Assembly: GCF_002088975.1 (NCBI RefSeq)
Contig: NZ_NCST01000129.1
Location: forward strand, 1-32,928
Direction: 5' to 3'
DNA: 32,928 nucleotides
Source: Henriciella aquimarina
GTDB taxonomy: Bacteria > Pseudomonadota > Alphaproteobacteria > Caulobacterales > Hyphomonadaceae
Shown here: positions 1 to 8,689 of the stretch, piece by piece
How positions within the stretch are numbered: the first letter of the stretch is position 1
Layout: each line of letters starts with the position of its first letter
The notes under the pieces: generated by a model
What the model saw: the letters and a program-made list of their open reading frames with translations, nothing else
Database searches by the model: none
Told to the model about the DNA's origin: nothing
Position numbers and translations under genes: made by a program

Positions 1-680
1 GCCGCATTATAGGACAGGTTCGAAGCGGTGAGCATCGCGCCCTTGGGCACGCCGGTCGTCCCGGACGTGTAGAGTAGCAGCGCCGGATCGCTGGTGATGC
101 GCTCGCAAAGTGACCCCTCATGGGCCTGCGTGCCGAGAATCGCCATGAAAGCGTCTGTTTCGTCCGGCTCATCTGCCGGGATGGAGCGGGGGTCACCGCG
201 CGACTGCATCGCACCGGCTGTCGTGGTCAGGATGGTCCGCTCTCCCGCGACAGCCTCGAAGGCGGGCCGCTGCGAAGGATGGCACAGGATGACGCTCGGC
301 TCACAATCGGCCATCAGCTTGCCCAACTCATCCTGGCGGTACATCGGGTTGCCAAGCACAGGGATGAGACCCGCCTTCCACGCGCCAAGCGCGGCGATAG
401 CAAATTGCGGGACATTCTGGAGCAGGATGAAGATGCGGTCCCCCTGCACGGCGCCGGATCGGATGAGCCAAGCGGCGAAATGTGAGCTCATCTCGTCCAG
501 CTCACCATAACTGATCAGCCGGTCGAAATAACGGATGGCGATCGCCTCACCCCCGACTTCGCAATGGGCAAGGAAAGCCTGCAGGATATCGGGCCGTTTC
601 CCATCGAGTCCTTCGCACAGAGTGCTGTCATAGGCTGCCTGCCATGGTCTGGCATCATAAAGCGAGAAATCGTCCGGCAT
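1..680 (-). CDS. AMP-dependent acyl-CoA synthetase/ligase, N-terminal part (cut by window edge)
   Basis: This is the first 226 codons of a class I adenylate-forming enzyme, which activates a carboxylic acid with ATP and passes it to CoA. The reading frame is open from the ATG at 680 to the left edge. Near its end the translation contains the AMP-binding P-loop YTSGTTGVPKGAM (complement of about 27-80), the family hallmark. Upstream parts also fit: a motif like ISYGELDEMS near residue 55 and a segment like LGNPMYRQDEL near residue 115. A GGAG lies just before the start. The substrate cannot be told because the C-terminal half is missing. It is separated from tonB by about 210 bp and is probably not part of the iron locus. 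Confidence 0.9.
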   Translation of the reverse strand, partial: MPDDFSLYDARPWQAAYDSTLCEGLDGKRPDILQAFLAHCEVGGEAIAIRYFDRLISYGELDEMSSHFAAWLIRSGAVQGDRIFILLQNVPQFAIAALGAWKAGLIPVLGNPMYRQDELGKLMADCEPSVILCHPSQRPAFEAVAGERTILTTTAGAMQSRGDPRSIPADEPDETDAFMAILGTQAHEGSLCERITSDPALLLYTSGTTGVPKGAMLTASNLSYNA

Positions 681-893
681 GCATCACTCCAGCCCCTGCC
701 CCTTCCGCAGGGATATGCGGGTTTACCCAATGCACTAGTGATCGAACCGCCGGCATTCAACCGCATGGATTGCCGCTGCGTCAGGTTCTGCCGAAAAAGT
801 CGTTTTGAAGGGCCATTTGAGCTGGAGGTATAGTAAAGGAGATTGAAAATTTCCGGGAGATTTCATCCTATCCGTCGCAGCACCGGCCTTGCA
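681..893. other. intergenic gap between tonB and the acyl-CoA synthetase
   Basis: Both flanking genes are on the minus strand, so this should hold the end of the iron operon and the promoter of the synthetase. I see no convincing gene, no strong hairpin followed by a T-run, and no clear operator in it. Confidence 0.5.
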
Positions 894-1700
894 TCAGTCG
901 CGCATGAAGAACTGGATGGGCAGGACGAGTTCAAGTGTCTCCCCCGGCACCTCGACCGGCGGGACCGGCAGCGGTTCGGCGCGCCGAAGCAAGGCCGTGG
1001 CTTCCTCGTTGAGCGCTTCGCTGGAAACACCCTGTTCGAGCGACCGGCTGATTATGCGCCCCGAACGGTCCATCACGAAACGGACATAAACAACCCCCTC
1101 CTCCCGCTTTCGCTGGGCCATATAGGGATAGCGCTTGTGGCGTTCGAGGTGGCCAAGCACAGCGGCCTGCCAGGCCGCCCTGGCATCGGCGGCAGCAGCC
1201 CCGGACGCAGGCGGCCGGTCATCAATATCCGCGCTTTGCGGCGGCTCCGCCTCAGCCTCGGCGTCCGTATCGCGCGTCTGCTCCACCTGAGGCGCCGGCT
1301 CCATCACAGGACTGTTTTCCTCCTCGGGCACGGCCGGCTCGACCTTGACCGGCGCCTCCTCCGGTTCCTGCGGAAGAACCACCTCGGCCTCTTCCACGAC
1401 AGGCGGCTCGATCTCCTCGACCACGGGTTCGGGTTTTGGCCTGGGTTTGACTTTTTTAGGCTTGGGTTTCGGCTTCGGCGCCTCGACCGGTTTCGGTGGC
1501 TCTTCTGGTGGAGGCGCTTCCCGGCCGGCCGGGGCCGGTGCAAGATCGATCATGATGGCCGCAGGAAGCGGCTGGACCGGGTCGGAGGCCGGTCCGCCCC
1601 AGGGGACCACCGCCGCGCCGGCCGCCGCATGGGCCGCGGCGACAAGACAGAAAGCCCCTGCCCAGCGGCCGGTCCCGGAAGGGCGCCCCACCCCGGTCAT
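894..1700 (-). CDS. tonB: TonB energy transducer
   Basis: A 268-aa periplasm-spanning protein that passes inner-membrane energy to TonB-dependent receptors. It shows a weak N-terminal hydrophobic segment (about residues 14-33). A long Pro/Lys then Pro/Glu-rich linker follows (about 50-150), with runs such as PKPKPKPKK and EPVVEEIEPPVVEE. The C-terminal TonB domain (about 180-268) carries the family pattern HKRYPYMAQRKREEGVVYV and then RFVMDRSGRI. The start ATG overlaps the exbD stop by 4 bp (ATGA), so translation is probably coupled. It is the last gene of the iron locus, so the system brings its own energy coupling and need not share a housekeeping TonB. Confidence 0.95.
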   Translation of the reverse strand: MTGVGRPSGTGRWAGAFCLVAAAHAAAGAAVVPWGGPASDPVQPLPAAIMIDLAPAPAGREAPPPEEPPKPVEAPKPKPKPKKVKPRPKPEPVVEEIEPPVVEEAEVVLPQEPEEAPVKVEPAVPEEENSPVMEPAPQVEQTRDTDAEAEAEPPQSADIDDRPPASGAAAADARAAWQAAVLGHLERHKRYPYMAQRKREEGVVYVRFVMDRSGRIISRSLEQGVSSEALNEEATALLRRAEPLPVPPVEVPGETLELVLPIQFFMRD

Positions 1701-2122
1701 TGCCCAGCCAGGCCCTGATCCATGCCGACAAGCGCGATCTTGAGATAGCCGCTCTCGCGCAGATCGTTCATCAGATCCATCAGATCGCCATAGGGGACGG
1801 CTTCATCGGCCTGCAGGAAGATGCGTGTCTCCGGATCATGGCCGGACGCTTCCAGGGCCGCGGCAAGGTCATCCCGGGCAAGTGGATCGTTGCCGAGTGC
1901 AAGGGACAAATCCTGCTTGAGCGTCAGGAAAACCGGCTCATCCGGGCGCGACGGGGTTTCCGCATTGGCTGCCGGCAGATCGACCGGGATATCGACGGTT
2001 GCGAGCGGTGCGGCCACCATGAAGATGATCAGCAGGACCAGCATGACATCGATGAACGGCGTCACATTGATTTCATGGGTCTCCCCGAGATCGTCCTCCG
2101 GCTGATCGAGCTTGAAGGCCAT
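1697..2122 (-). CDS. exbD: ExbD/TolR family biopolymer transport protein
   Basis: A 141-aa inner-membrane protein with one N-terminal TM helix (about residues 24-42) and a periplasmic domain. The motif NVTPFIDVMLVLLIIFM is seen. Asp25 in it is the conserved membrane-embedded acidic residue that takes part in proton flow with ExbB. The gene lies 7 bp after exbB and overlaps tonB by 4 bp, giving the usual exbB-exbD-tonB order. TolR is an alternative name for such proteins, but the direct tonB linkage and the missing tolA/tolB favour ExbD. Confidence 0.95.
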   Translation of the reverse strand: MAFKLDQPEDDLGETHEINVTPFIDVMLVLLIIFMVAAPLATVDIPVDLPAANAETPSRPDEPVFLTLKQDLSLALGNDPLARDDLAAALEASGHDPETRIFLQADEAVPYGDLMDLMNDLRESGYLKIALVGMDQGLAGQ

Positions 2123-2129
2123 GGTGTCC

Positions 2130-2957
2130 CTACTCCGCGACTTTGAGCGTCACCGCGCGCAGGTCTGCATTGCAGTCGAGATCCCGCGAGATGATGCGCA
2201 TGATGGCGGCCGACATGTCCGCCATGCCCGCTTTCAGGGCCGCGATGCGCCGGGCGAAATAGTTGTAGATCACAACAGCGGGAATGGCCGCGACGAGACC
2301 GAGGGCGGTGGCCAGCAGCGCCTCGGCAATCCCCGGCGCCACGACGGCAAGATTGGTGGTCTGGGTTTCGGAAATACCGATAAAGGCATTCATGATGCCC
2401 CAGACGGTTCCGAACAGGCCGACAAAGGGCGCCACCGCCCCGATCGAGGCCAAGACACCTGTGCCGCCCGACAGCACACGGGCAAAACGCGCCTCCTCGC
2501 GCGACAGGGCCGAGGCAAGCCGTTCCTTGATCCCTTCGTCGCTCTGCCCCGCCGAGGAGAGCTTCAGCTCCTTGCGCGTGACCTCAAGCAGACCACGGCC
2601 GGCCTCGCCCTGCAGGCCGGCCGCGGCCGCCTCTGCATAGCCGGCAATGCCCGACAGGATCGGCAAGTCCCTCTCGAGCCCTTTTGCCACTTTCCGGAAC
2701 TCCAGCGTCTTGACCAGCCAGACCGTCCAGGTGGCGATCGATGCGAGAATGAGCCCGATCATGACACTTTTCACGACCCAGTCGGCCGCCATGAACATGC
2801 CCCAGGGCGAGAGATCGTGCGGGACGGCCGGCCTGGGTGAAATATCCGCGTTCATAGGTGAGGTCTGGGCGATTAAGGCCGGCGCGGGAGTCATCATGAT
2901 CATGGCGGCAACCAGAAGCCGGCCAGGGCGGTTCAGGTGTCCGATCACTCGCTTCAT
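2130..2957 (-). CDS. exbB: ExbB (MotA/TolQ/ExbB proton channel)
   Basis: A 275-aa inner-membrane proton channel of the TonB energising complex. It begins with a hydrophobic leader (about residues 10-31), then a first TM helix around residues 60-82. A cytoplasmic loop contains EFRKVAKGLERDL. The hallmark APFVGLFGTVWGIMNAF in the second core helix lies near residues 175-190, and a third helix near 205-232 contains EALLATALGLVAAIPAV. Its start overlaps the stop of the DUF4198 gene by 4 bp (ATGA). The leader peptide is typical of ExbB rather than TolQ. Confidence 0.95.
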   Translation of the reverse strand: MKRVIGHLNRPGRLLVAAMIMMTPAPALIAQTSPMNADISPRPAVPHDLSPWGMFMAADWVVKSVMIGLILASIATWTVWLVKTLEFRKVAKGLERDLPILSGIAGYAEAAAAGLQGEAGRGLLEVTRKELKLSSAGQSDEGIKERLASALSREEARFARVLSGGTGVLASIGAVAPFVGLFGTVWGIMNAFIGISETQTTNLAVVAPGIAEALLATALGLVAAIPAVVIYNYFARRIAALKAGMADMSAAIMRIISRDLDCNADLRAVTLKVAE

Positions 2958-3712
2958 TCCGGAGCTGTCACGGGGAATACGATATTCGCCGCGCCTTCAT
3001 ATTTGCTATGGGTCGGAGTGTCCTCATCAAGGCTGACCTTGCTGCGCACGAACCAGAGGCCGGGTTCGGTCACGGTAAAAGAGGCAAGACCGTCCTTGCC
3101 GCTTTCGGTCCGCACAACATAGCCGTGTTCCTCATCGCTGAAGCCGTCGAACGTCGCCCCGAGGCGGGCCGAGACCGGCTGCCCATCGAACAGGACTTTC
3201 ACGGTCATCCTGTCTCCCGGGCGAAGCCCGGCCGGATTGACAAGTGGGATGATCTCGACCCGGTCGCCGAGGGCCTTCGCAAAGATCTCATCGCCTGCGG
3301 CCGGATTGATCAGAGCCTTCGAGAACCATTCCATCTTCAGCATGCCGGGATCGCCGGTTTCGCCCTCGGGCTGGCGATTCTGACGCGAACGGGTTGAATA
3401 GCCATGAAGGATAAGGGCCCCGCTCCCCGGAACGGTCACAGTGCCAGCCATGAGCCCTCGGGCGTCATCGGCCTCGACAACGACCGAAGCCGTGCCCTCG
3501 CGCGTGATGAGGTCCAGCGTGCTGTCCTCCGGCGGCATGCGGCCCGGCTTCAGATAGACTTCCGTGACGATGAGCGAGACAGGCAGCGTCTCTCCGGCTT
3601 CGGCATGGCCCGCCTCCGGTTTGACGATGAAATCATGCGCATGGGCCATAGGCCCACTGGCAAACAGAAGCGCGGCGAGCGCGGCGGGGGCACGCAGGGA
3701 TGTTGGAATCAT
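2954..3712 (-). CDS. DUF4198 family periplasmic protein
   Basis: A 252-aa exported protein of the DUF4198 family. These are commonly found with TonB-dependent metal or siderophore uptake genes and have been proposed to bind or hand over metal in the periplasm; their biochemical role is not settled. The start MIPTSLRAPAAL is chosen because it opens a clear signal peptide ending near AHAHD (about residue 24); the frame stays open further upstream but there it lies inside the DUF3325 gene. The mature N-terminus HDFIVKPEAGHAEAG and the later DGQPVSA and SFTVTEPGLWFV segments are typical of the family's beta-sandwich folds. Start and stop each overlap a neighbour by 4 bp, so it is firmly inside the operon. 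Confidence 0.8.
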   Translation of the reverse strand: MIPTSLRAPAALAALLFASGPMAHAHDFIVKPEAGHAEAGETLPVSLIVTEVYLKPGRMPPEDSTLDLITREGTASVVVEADDARGLMAGTVTVPGSGALILHGYSTRSRQNRQPEGETGDPGMLKMEWFSKALINPAAGDEIFAKALGDRVEIIPLVNPAGLRPGDRMTVKVLFDGQPVSARLGATFDGFSDEEHGYVVRTESGKDGLASFTVTEPGLWFVRSKVSLDEDTPTHSKYEGAANIVFPVTAPE

Positions 3713-4029
3713 GAGCTTGGATCCTGGTTTGGCGAGAAGAGGAAAAAGGGTCTGCGCAAAGTGTGCGGCGCATAGGTGAGCAGGAGGATCAGCGCGACGG
3801 CGGCAATGGTGAGCAGACCGGTCCAGATGGTCAGCCCCCAGGCGAAACCGCGCGCGGCAAACAGGATACCGAGGGCGAGGGCCAGCAGCCCCCATCCGGC
3901 CAGCCGCACGCGCTGCGAGTGCCTGACGCTGCCGAAGCCGCCAAAGACCTGACGATAATGCCGGTCCATGGAGAGCGCCAGCAGGGCAAGGCCTGCAAAG
4001 GAAATGAGGAGAGACAGGAGGCTGGCCAT
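3709..4029 (-). CDS. DUF3325 small membrane protein
   Basis: A 106-aa protein made almost wholly of three hydrophobic helices, starting MASLLSLLISFAGLALLALSM. The MDRHYRQVFG segment after the first helix and a helix around LAGWGLLALALGILFAARG match DUF3325 proteins, which accompany PepSY-TM proteins in iron-uptake clusters. The ATG at 4029 shares one base with the stop codon of the PepSY gene (TGATG). The frame is open further upstream, but that would overlap the PepSY coding region heavily. The role is unproven; it is likely a partner of the PepSY-TM protein in the inner membrane. Confidence 0.8.
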   Translation of the reverse strand: MASLLSLLISFAGLALLALSMDRHYRQVFGGFGSVRHSQRVRLAGWGLLALALGILFAARGFAWGLTIWTGLLTIAAVALILLLTYAPHTLRRPFFLFSPNQDPSS

Positions 4030-5630
4030 CAATGTCCCTCCGCCGGCGAGGCCACGGCCCGTGCCGGCGCTTCGGCCGGTCTCTTTCGGGCGTGGCTGGG
4101 CGCGGCCTTGCGGTGCGTGAGCACCCAGGCCGCATAGGCAAAGCAGATCCCGGTCAGCAGCGCCATGATGTCGAACCCGGCGACAATCCACTGACCGTGC
4201 GGCACGGACCAGAAGAGATGGCTGTCGGTCACCACCATGTTGAGGACAGGCAGTCCGATCAGCAGGATGGCTGTGGCGCCAGCGATCTCGATCCAGGCCC
4301 GAGCGACAGGCCGGAGGAAGGCATAGACGGCCGCCAGGGCCCAGACGATCAGGAAGCTGTTGATCTCCCAGTCGGCGCGGTTGGCCACGCCGGCCGGTAT
4401 GAGGCGGTTCGCCCAGAAATAGGCCGTCACCGCCAGGCTGAGACCGGCCACACTGCCCGCGTTCAACCGCTCGACCAGGCGAAAGCCAAGACTGGCCTTG
4501 CCGGCTTTCGCATTCTTGACCGCACGCTTCGAGACCCAGAGCGACAGACCGGTGCCGACCATGACGGTTCCCGCCACGCCCGCAAAGAAGAAGATCCAGC
4601 GCAGGCCCGTGTCGGCGAAGCGTGCCCGGTGAAGCGTGCCGAACGTGTTATTGACCTTGGTGACGACGGAATCGTTGCGCCGCCCGGTCGTGCTCTCGAG
4701 AAGCTCGCCCGAATGGCCGTCGAACGTCATGCGCTCGACCCCGTTCGATCCCGAACCGCTGTGCGAGGTGAGGTCATGATTGCGCAGCGGCGCCAGCTCG
4801 ATCATGGCATCGGGCGAAGACGGCTCATAAATGGTGATGCGCCCGACGGCCTGCCCCCACTCTGTGCGCGCCTTCTGGAGAAGAGGCGTGACATCCGTCA
4901 GGGGGCGGGCATCGCGCTGGACCTCGACAATGGCGGCCTCCCCCCGGTCAGGGGGCGGCCCCCTGTGGCGTCCCTCGACCGCGAACGGCATGATCGTCGA
5001 CATGAAGAGAAGCAGGCCCGAATAGGTGATCATCAGGTGGAAGGGCAGCGCCATGACGGCGGTGACATTGTGCATGTCCAGCCAGGAGCGTTGCCCCTTG
5101 CGCGGGCGGAAGGTGAAGAAGTCCTTGAAGATCCGCTTGTGCGTAATGATCCCGCTTATGATCGCGATGAACATGAAGAAGGTGGCCACGCCGACGATCC
5201 AGCGCGCCCAGTTCCGTGGCAGGGCGTGGAGTTCGAAATGGAAGCGGTAGAGAAAATTCCCGCCGGCCGTCTCGCGTGCATCGATGACATCACCCGTGCC
5301 GGCATCCAGGGTTTCGCGGTGGCCGCCCCTGCGCCCGGGCGGATCGTCTGGATTGCGCCAGCCGACATCGAGCGTATTGCCCCGTTCATTGGGCAGGGAA
5401 ATCGACCAGGTTTCGGCCTCCGGAGCAATTTCGGCGAGTTTTTCCATGCCGATTGCGGCACTGTCCGGCCCCGGAATGGAATGGTGGGTTTCCGGCTGCA
5501 TCCAGACAGTGATCTCCTGGCGGAAATACGCCACCGTCCCTGTCAGGAAGATCGCAAAGAGCAACCAGCCGAGCAGCAAGCCCGACCAGGTGTGCAGCCA
5601 GGCCATGGACTGGCGGAGACCGTTCTTCAT
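4029..5630 (-). CDS. PepSY-associated TM protein (putative ferric-siderophore reductase)
   Basis: A 533-aa inner-membrane protein with about eight hydrophobic segments (near residues 15-36, 143-163, 190-214, 344-366, 392-412, 424-440, 447-467 and 482-505). Its opening LHTWSGLLLGWLLFAIFLTG is the family hallmark. Histidines in or beside helices (13, 187, 198, 334) could bind haem. A large periplasmic loop (about 37-142) and a second (about 215-343) hold the PepSY-like parts. Related proteins such as Pseudomonas FpvG act as inner-membrane reductases that release iron from siderophores; that function is inferred here. The start overlaps the DUF3649 stop (ATGA) and GGAGG lies upstream. It lies between two small membrane genes that usually travel with it. 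Confidence 0.88.
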   Translation of the reverse strand: MKNGLRQSMAWLHTWSGLLLGWLLFAIFLTGTVAYFRQEITVWMQPETHHSIPGPDSAAIGMEKLAEIAPEAETWSISLPNERGNTLDVGWRNPDDPPGRRGGHRETLDAGTGDVIDARETAGGNFLYRFHFELHALPRNWARWIVGVATFFMFIAIISGIITHKRIFKDFFTFRPRKGQRSWLDMHNVTAVMALPFHLMITYSGLLLFMSTIMPFAVEGRHRGPPPDRGEAAIVEVQRDARPLTDVTPLLQKARTEWGQAVGRITIYEPSSPDAMIELAPLRNHDLTSHSGSGSNGVERMTFDGHSGELLESTTGRRNDSVVTKVNNTFGTLHRARFADTGLRWIFFFAGVAGTVMVGTGLSLWVSKRAVKNAKAGKASLGFRLVERLNAGSVAGLSLAVTAYFWANRLIPAGVANRADWEINSFLIVWALAAVYAFLRPVARAWIEIAGATAILLIGLPVLNMVVTDSHLFWSVPHGQWIVAGFDIMALLTGICFAYAAWVLTHRKAAPSHARKRPAEAPARAVASPAEGH

Positions 5631-5923
5631 GAGCCGCCTCCGACAAGAAAGACCAGTCCGAAGAGGGCCAGCGCCGGGACGAAAATGCCGACCATTGCCT
5701 TGCGGGCACTGCTCACGGCATAGGCGTAGAGGACAGCCACTGTGAACACGATAAAGGCAAGCATGGTCGCCAGCAGGCCGGCGTCTCTCGGTTCCATCGG
5801 AAGCAGCGCCTTGGTGACAACCGCAAAGCTGCCCGAAAGAAGATAGCCGCCGGCGCCGGCCGCGAGCGTTCTTGCGGCCACGTTCAGCTTGCCCGGCACG
5901 TCGGAGATGATCGCCCCGGCCAT
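5627..5923 (-). CDS. DUF3649 small membrane protein
   Basis: A 98-aa protein with two to three hydrophobic helices, including GGYLLSGSFAVVTKALL, then MLAFIVFTVAVLYAYAVSS and VGIFVPALALFGLVFL. Size, pattern and position fit DUF3649, found in iron-uptake loci between a TonB-dependent receptor and a PepSY-TM gene. It begins 3 bp after the receptor stop codon and overlaps the PepSY start by 4 bp. The exact role is unknown; it probably helps assemble or regulate the PepSY-TM partner. Confidence 0.75.
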   Translation of the reverse strand: MAGAIISDVPGKLNVAARTLAAGAGGYLLSGSFAVVTKALLPMEPRDAGLLATMLAFIVFTVAVLYAYAVSSARKAMVGIFVPALALFGLVFLVGGGS

Positions 5924-5926
5924 CGC

Positions 5927-8545
5927 CTAGAACTCCAGCTGGGCCGAGAGCGAGAAGCGGCGCTCATCACCCCAGACGATCGTGCCCCCTTCCGGGAAGC
6001 GCCGGCGGTCATAATAGGTCTTGTCGAACAGATTATCGACATTGAGCGAGATCTTCAGATCCTTGCCGCCGACATCGATATCGTCCCAGAACAGACCGGC
6101 ATTCACGAGCGTATAGGCATCATTATAGGAGGTGCGATTGCCGGACGCGTCCGGCTCGCCCCAGCTGCCATGCCCCTTGCTCCAATAGGTGGCGCCGATA
6201 CCAAGGCTCACCTTGCCGCGGGCCTCGGTCCTCAGGACATCGAACTTGTTCCAGACCGAGAGGTTGTGCTTCGGGGTGTAGGGGAAGGTCCGCCCCAGTG
6301 AGGCAAGATCGTCGGTCTCGTCATATTCTGTGTCGAGATAGGCATAGCTTGCCGTGCCCGACCACCAGTCGGTAAACCGGCCGGAGACTTCCACCTCGGC
6401 CCCTTGCGACACTTCCAGTCCGTTCAGCTGGTAGCGGCAGTCGCCCGTCCCGTCGAAGCTCGCCGGCTCTCCCGGGGCGGGCGCGGCTTCCGGATCGCAT
6501 TCGCCTGCAGCCGCATCCTGCAGGGGCATTGGCATATTTTCTTTCTCGATCCTGAAGACCGAGGCCGTTGCCACGGCGCGCCCCTGCGAGAAGACCTGCT
6601 TCAGGCCGATCTCATACTGACTGCCTTCCTGCGGCGTGGTGATGTAATCGCCGGCACCGTCCAGCATGCCGAGCGAGTTCGGCGAGAAGGACTGGCCATA
6701 GCTTGCATAGACCATGAGATCCGGCGTGAGGTCGTGCATCAGCGCAATCCGCGGCGACCACTTGTCTGTCTTGTTCGCCTGGTCCGGATTGGAGGGAATA
6801 TCCTCATATTGCGACCAGCCGGCTGCGAGCATGACACGCGTCTTCTCGTTCGGCAGGGAGATCAGGTCCTGCAGGTAGAAATTCGTGTCTTCGCGCTCAT
6901 TCTTTTCCCCGAGCGGATCGTCCCAGATGCGATACTGATAGGGCCAGTCGCGATAGACAGGGTCGTAGATGTTGATCGGGCCGACTTCATACGCGCCGCC
7001 AGGGCGGGTTTCACTCGCGACGGCCCGTCCGCTGCTGCGGCCCTCTTCATGGCCGAAGCCGCCACCGACAAGCCATTCATGGAAGAAGGGACCGGTATCG
7101 AACATGCCGGTGACGTCAGCGCCCACACTCCAGCTGCTGCCCTCGCTCTGCCGGCCACTCACATAACGCGGGACATTGCCTTCGGCATCCGGGGCCGGAT
7201 TGCCGGACCCGCGTGAACTGTTGATACGCGTATTCTGCCACCACTGCTCATAGTCCTGATAGGTGGCATTGGTCTTGATCGTGAAATATTCCGAAGCTTC
7301 CCAGCGCGCATCCCAGAGGAAGGTATGCGTCTCGCGCACGGCGCGGTCATTCAGGCTGCCCCAGAAAAAGTCGCGCGGGACCGGATAATACTCGCCCTCA
7401 TCCGGCCCTTCCCCGATAAGCTTGTTGTTCTCCTGCTCGGGGACCGATTCCACATCCAGCCACTCATAGGTGAAGGTTGTCTCGAACTTGCTCGTGGGCT
7501 TGAACGTCAGCGCCCCGAGAATGCTCGCGGGCTCCTGGAAGATATGGTCCTGATCGTCCTCATAGCGGTCATAGCCGGCCGCCAGCCTGTAGAGCAGCGT
7601 CTTGCCCTCGTTCAGGGGACCGGTCGTGTCGATCATCCCGCCATAGCTGCCCTGGTCATCGGTGGAGGCGAGCACGACATGGCGCGCCTCTTCCTGGGGA
7701 CGTTTATAGGCATAGTTGACGACACCACCCGGCTCGGCAGCGCCATAATAAAGAGCGGCTGGCCCACGCAGGACTTCGACCGCCTCAAGACTATAGGCAC
7801 TTCGGGCACTGCCGGCGCTGCCATAGGTCCGCTGGCCGTTGATGAGCAGCTGGTTGTTCCCGCTGACAGAGAAGCCGCGTACATTGATCGAGCGCGACAT
7901 GGACTGGCCGATATCGCCGTTGGAACTGACGCTGGTGACACCGGCAAAGCGCTCAAGCGTTTCATAAATCGAGCTGTCGCCCCGCTCGCGGATCAGTTCT
8001 TCGCTGGCCTGATTAATGGTGAACGGCGTTTTCTCGAGCGGCAGGGTCGTTTTGGTTGCCAGCGAACTCGGTGCGGGCTGATAGGCAGGTGCCTCACCCG
8101 CCACGCCCAGTGTGCCAAGCCTGATCGCGCCGTCACCGTCCCCGGCCTCTGCGGCCGCAACAAGCATGACCGCATCCTCGCCTGTCTGCTGGAAACTCAG
8201 GCCCGTGCCCGCAAGCACCAGAGCCAGGGCGTCTTGAGGCCGATAGCGGCCTTGCACGCCGGAACTCATGCGGCCGTCCACATCGGCAGAGCGGTAGGCG
8301 ATCTGGAGACCGGTTTCTTCGCCCAGTTCCTCCAGCGCGCCGTTCAGGTCCTGCGGCGGAATGGAAATGGTCTCGACGCCAGCCGGTTGCGCCTGCGCCG
8401 CCGCGGGAGAAGGCGCGAGAACCATCACGGCGGCCAGTGCCAGGGCCGATACGCCAAGCTGAACGGCATAGCTGTTTTCCAACGTGGTATGTGATCGTCC
8501 GGCAACCGCACTGCCCCGGCCTCTCGCGAAGAGTTTTGTCTGCAT
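5927..8545 (-). CDS. TonB-dependent siderophore receptor with STN signalling domain
   Basis: An 872-aa outer-membrane receptor. An extended N-terminus with signal peptide (cleavage probably after SPAAAQA, about residue 50) is followed by a STN domain (about 55-135, starting SIPPQDLNGALEELGEETG). That domain talks to the FecR-type regulator. The plug (about 165-290) contains RGFSVSGNNQLLINGQRTYG and then EAVEVLRGPAALYYG. The beta-barrel carries DLMVYASYGQSFSPN, and the protein ends in AQLEF with the terminal Phe usual for outer-membrane barrels. Length and STN domain match FecA/FpvA-type transducers of ferric-siderophore signals. The ligand cannot be named. It follows sigma and fecR on the same strand and is preceded by a Fur-like palindrome at 8601-8623. 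Confidence 0.95.
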   Translation of the reverse strand: MQTKLFARGRGSAVAGRSHTTLENSYAVQLGVSALALAAVMVLAPSPAAAQAQPAGVETISIPPQDLNGALEELGEETGLQIAYRSADVDGRMSSGVQGRYRPQDALALVLAGTGLSFQQTGEDAVMLVAAAEAGDGDGAIRLGTLGVAGEAPAYQPAPSSLATKTTLPLEKTPFTINQASEELIRERGDSSIYETLERFAGVTSVSSNGDIGQSMSRSINVRGFSVSGNNQLLINGQRTYGSAGSARSAYSLEAVEVLRGPAALYYGAAEPGGVVNYAYKRPQEEARHVVLASTDDQGSYGGMIDTTGPLNEGKTLLYRLAAGYDRYEDDQDHIFQEPASILGALTFKPTSKFETTFTYEWLDVESVPEQENNKLIGEGPDEGEYYPVPRDFFWGSLNDRAVRETHTFLWDARWEASEYFTIKTNATYQDYEQWWQNTRINSSRGSGNPAPDAEGNVPRYVSGRQSEGSSWSVGADVTGMFDTGPFFHEWLVGGGFGHEEGRSSGRAVASETRPGGAYEVGPINIYDPVYRDWPYQYRIWDDPLGEKNEREDTNFYLQDLISLPNEKTRVMLAAGWSQYEDIPSNPDQANKTDKWSPRIALMHDLTPDLMVYASYGQSFSPNSLGMLDGAGDYITTPQEGSQYEIGLKQVFSQGRAVATASVFRIEKENMPMPLQDAAAGECDPEAAPAPGEPASFDGTGDCRYQLNGLEVSQGAEVEVSGRFTDWWSGTASYAYLDTEYDETDDLASLGRTFPYTPKHNLSVWNKFDVLRTEARGKVSLGIGATYWSKGHGSWGEPDASGNRTSYNDAYTLVNAGLFWDDIDVGGKDLKISLNVDNLFDKTYYDRRRFPEGGTIVWGDERRFSLSAQLEF

Positions 8546-8600
8546 CCTTGGACCCCTGTGTCTGTCTTATGGGCCTCGCCTGAAGCGGGCCGCCCCATTT

Positions 8601-8623
8601 ATGCGAATGGTTTTCAATCGCAT
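8601..8623 (-). promoter_or_regulatory. Fur-box-like palindrome upstream of the receptor
   Basis: ATGCGA (8601-8606) and TCGCAT (8618-8623) form perfect outer arms around an AT-rich centre reading AATGGTTTTCA. This 23-bp imperfect palindrome lies 56 bp before the receptor ATG, where Fur sites of iron receptors usually sit. Iron repression would then act on the receptor and the genes downstream of it, beside the sigma factor. Fur binding is inferred. Confidence 0.55.
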
Positions 8624-8689
8624 TCACGGGAAAGACGAACGGGTGCGGGCTTTGCTTACCGCCGGTTGCAGATTTTTTCGCCGGCGGGG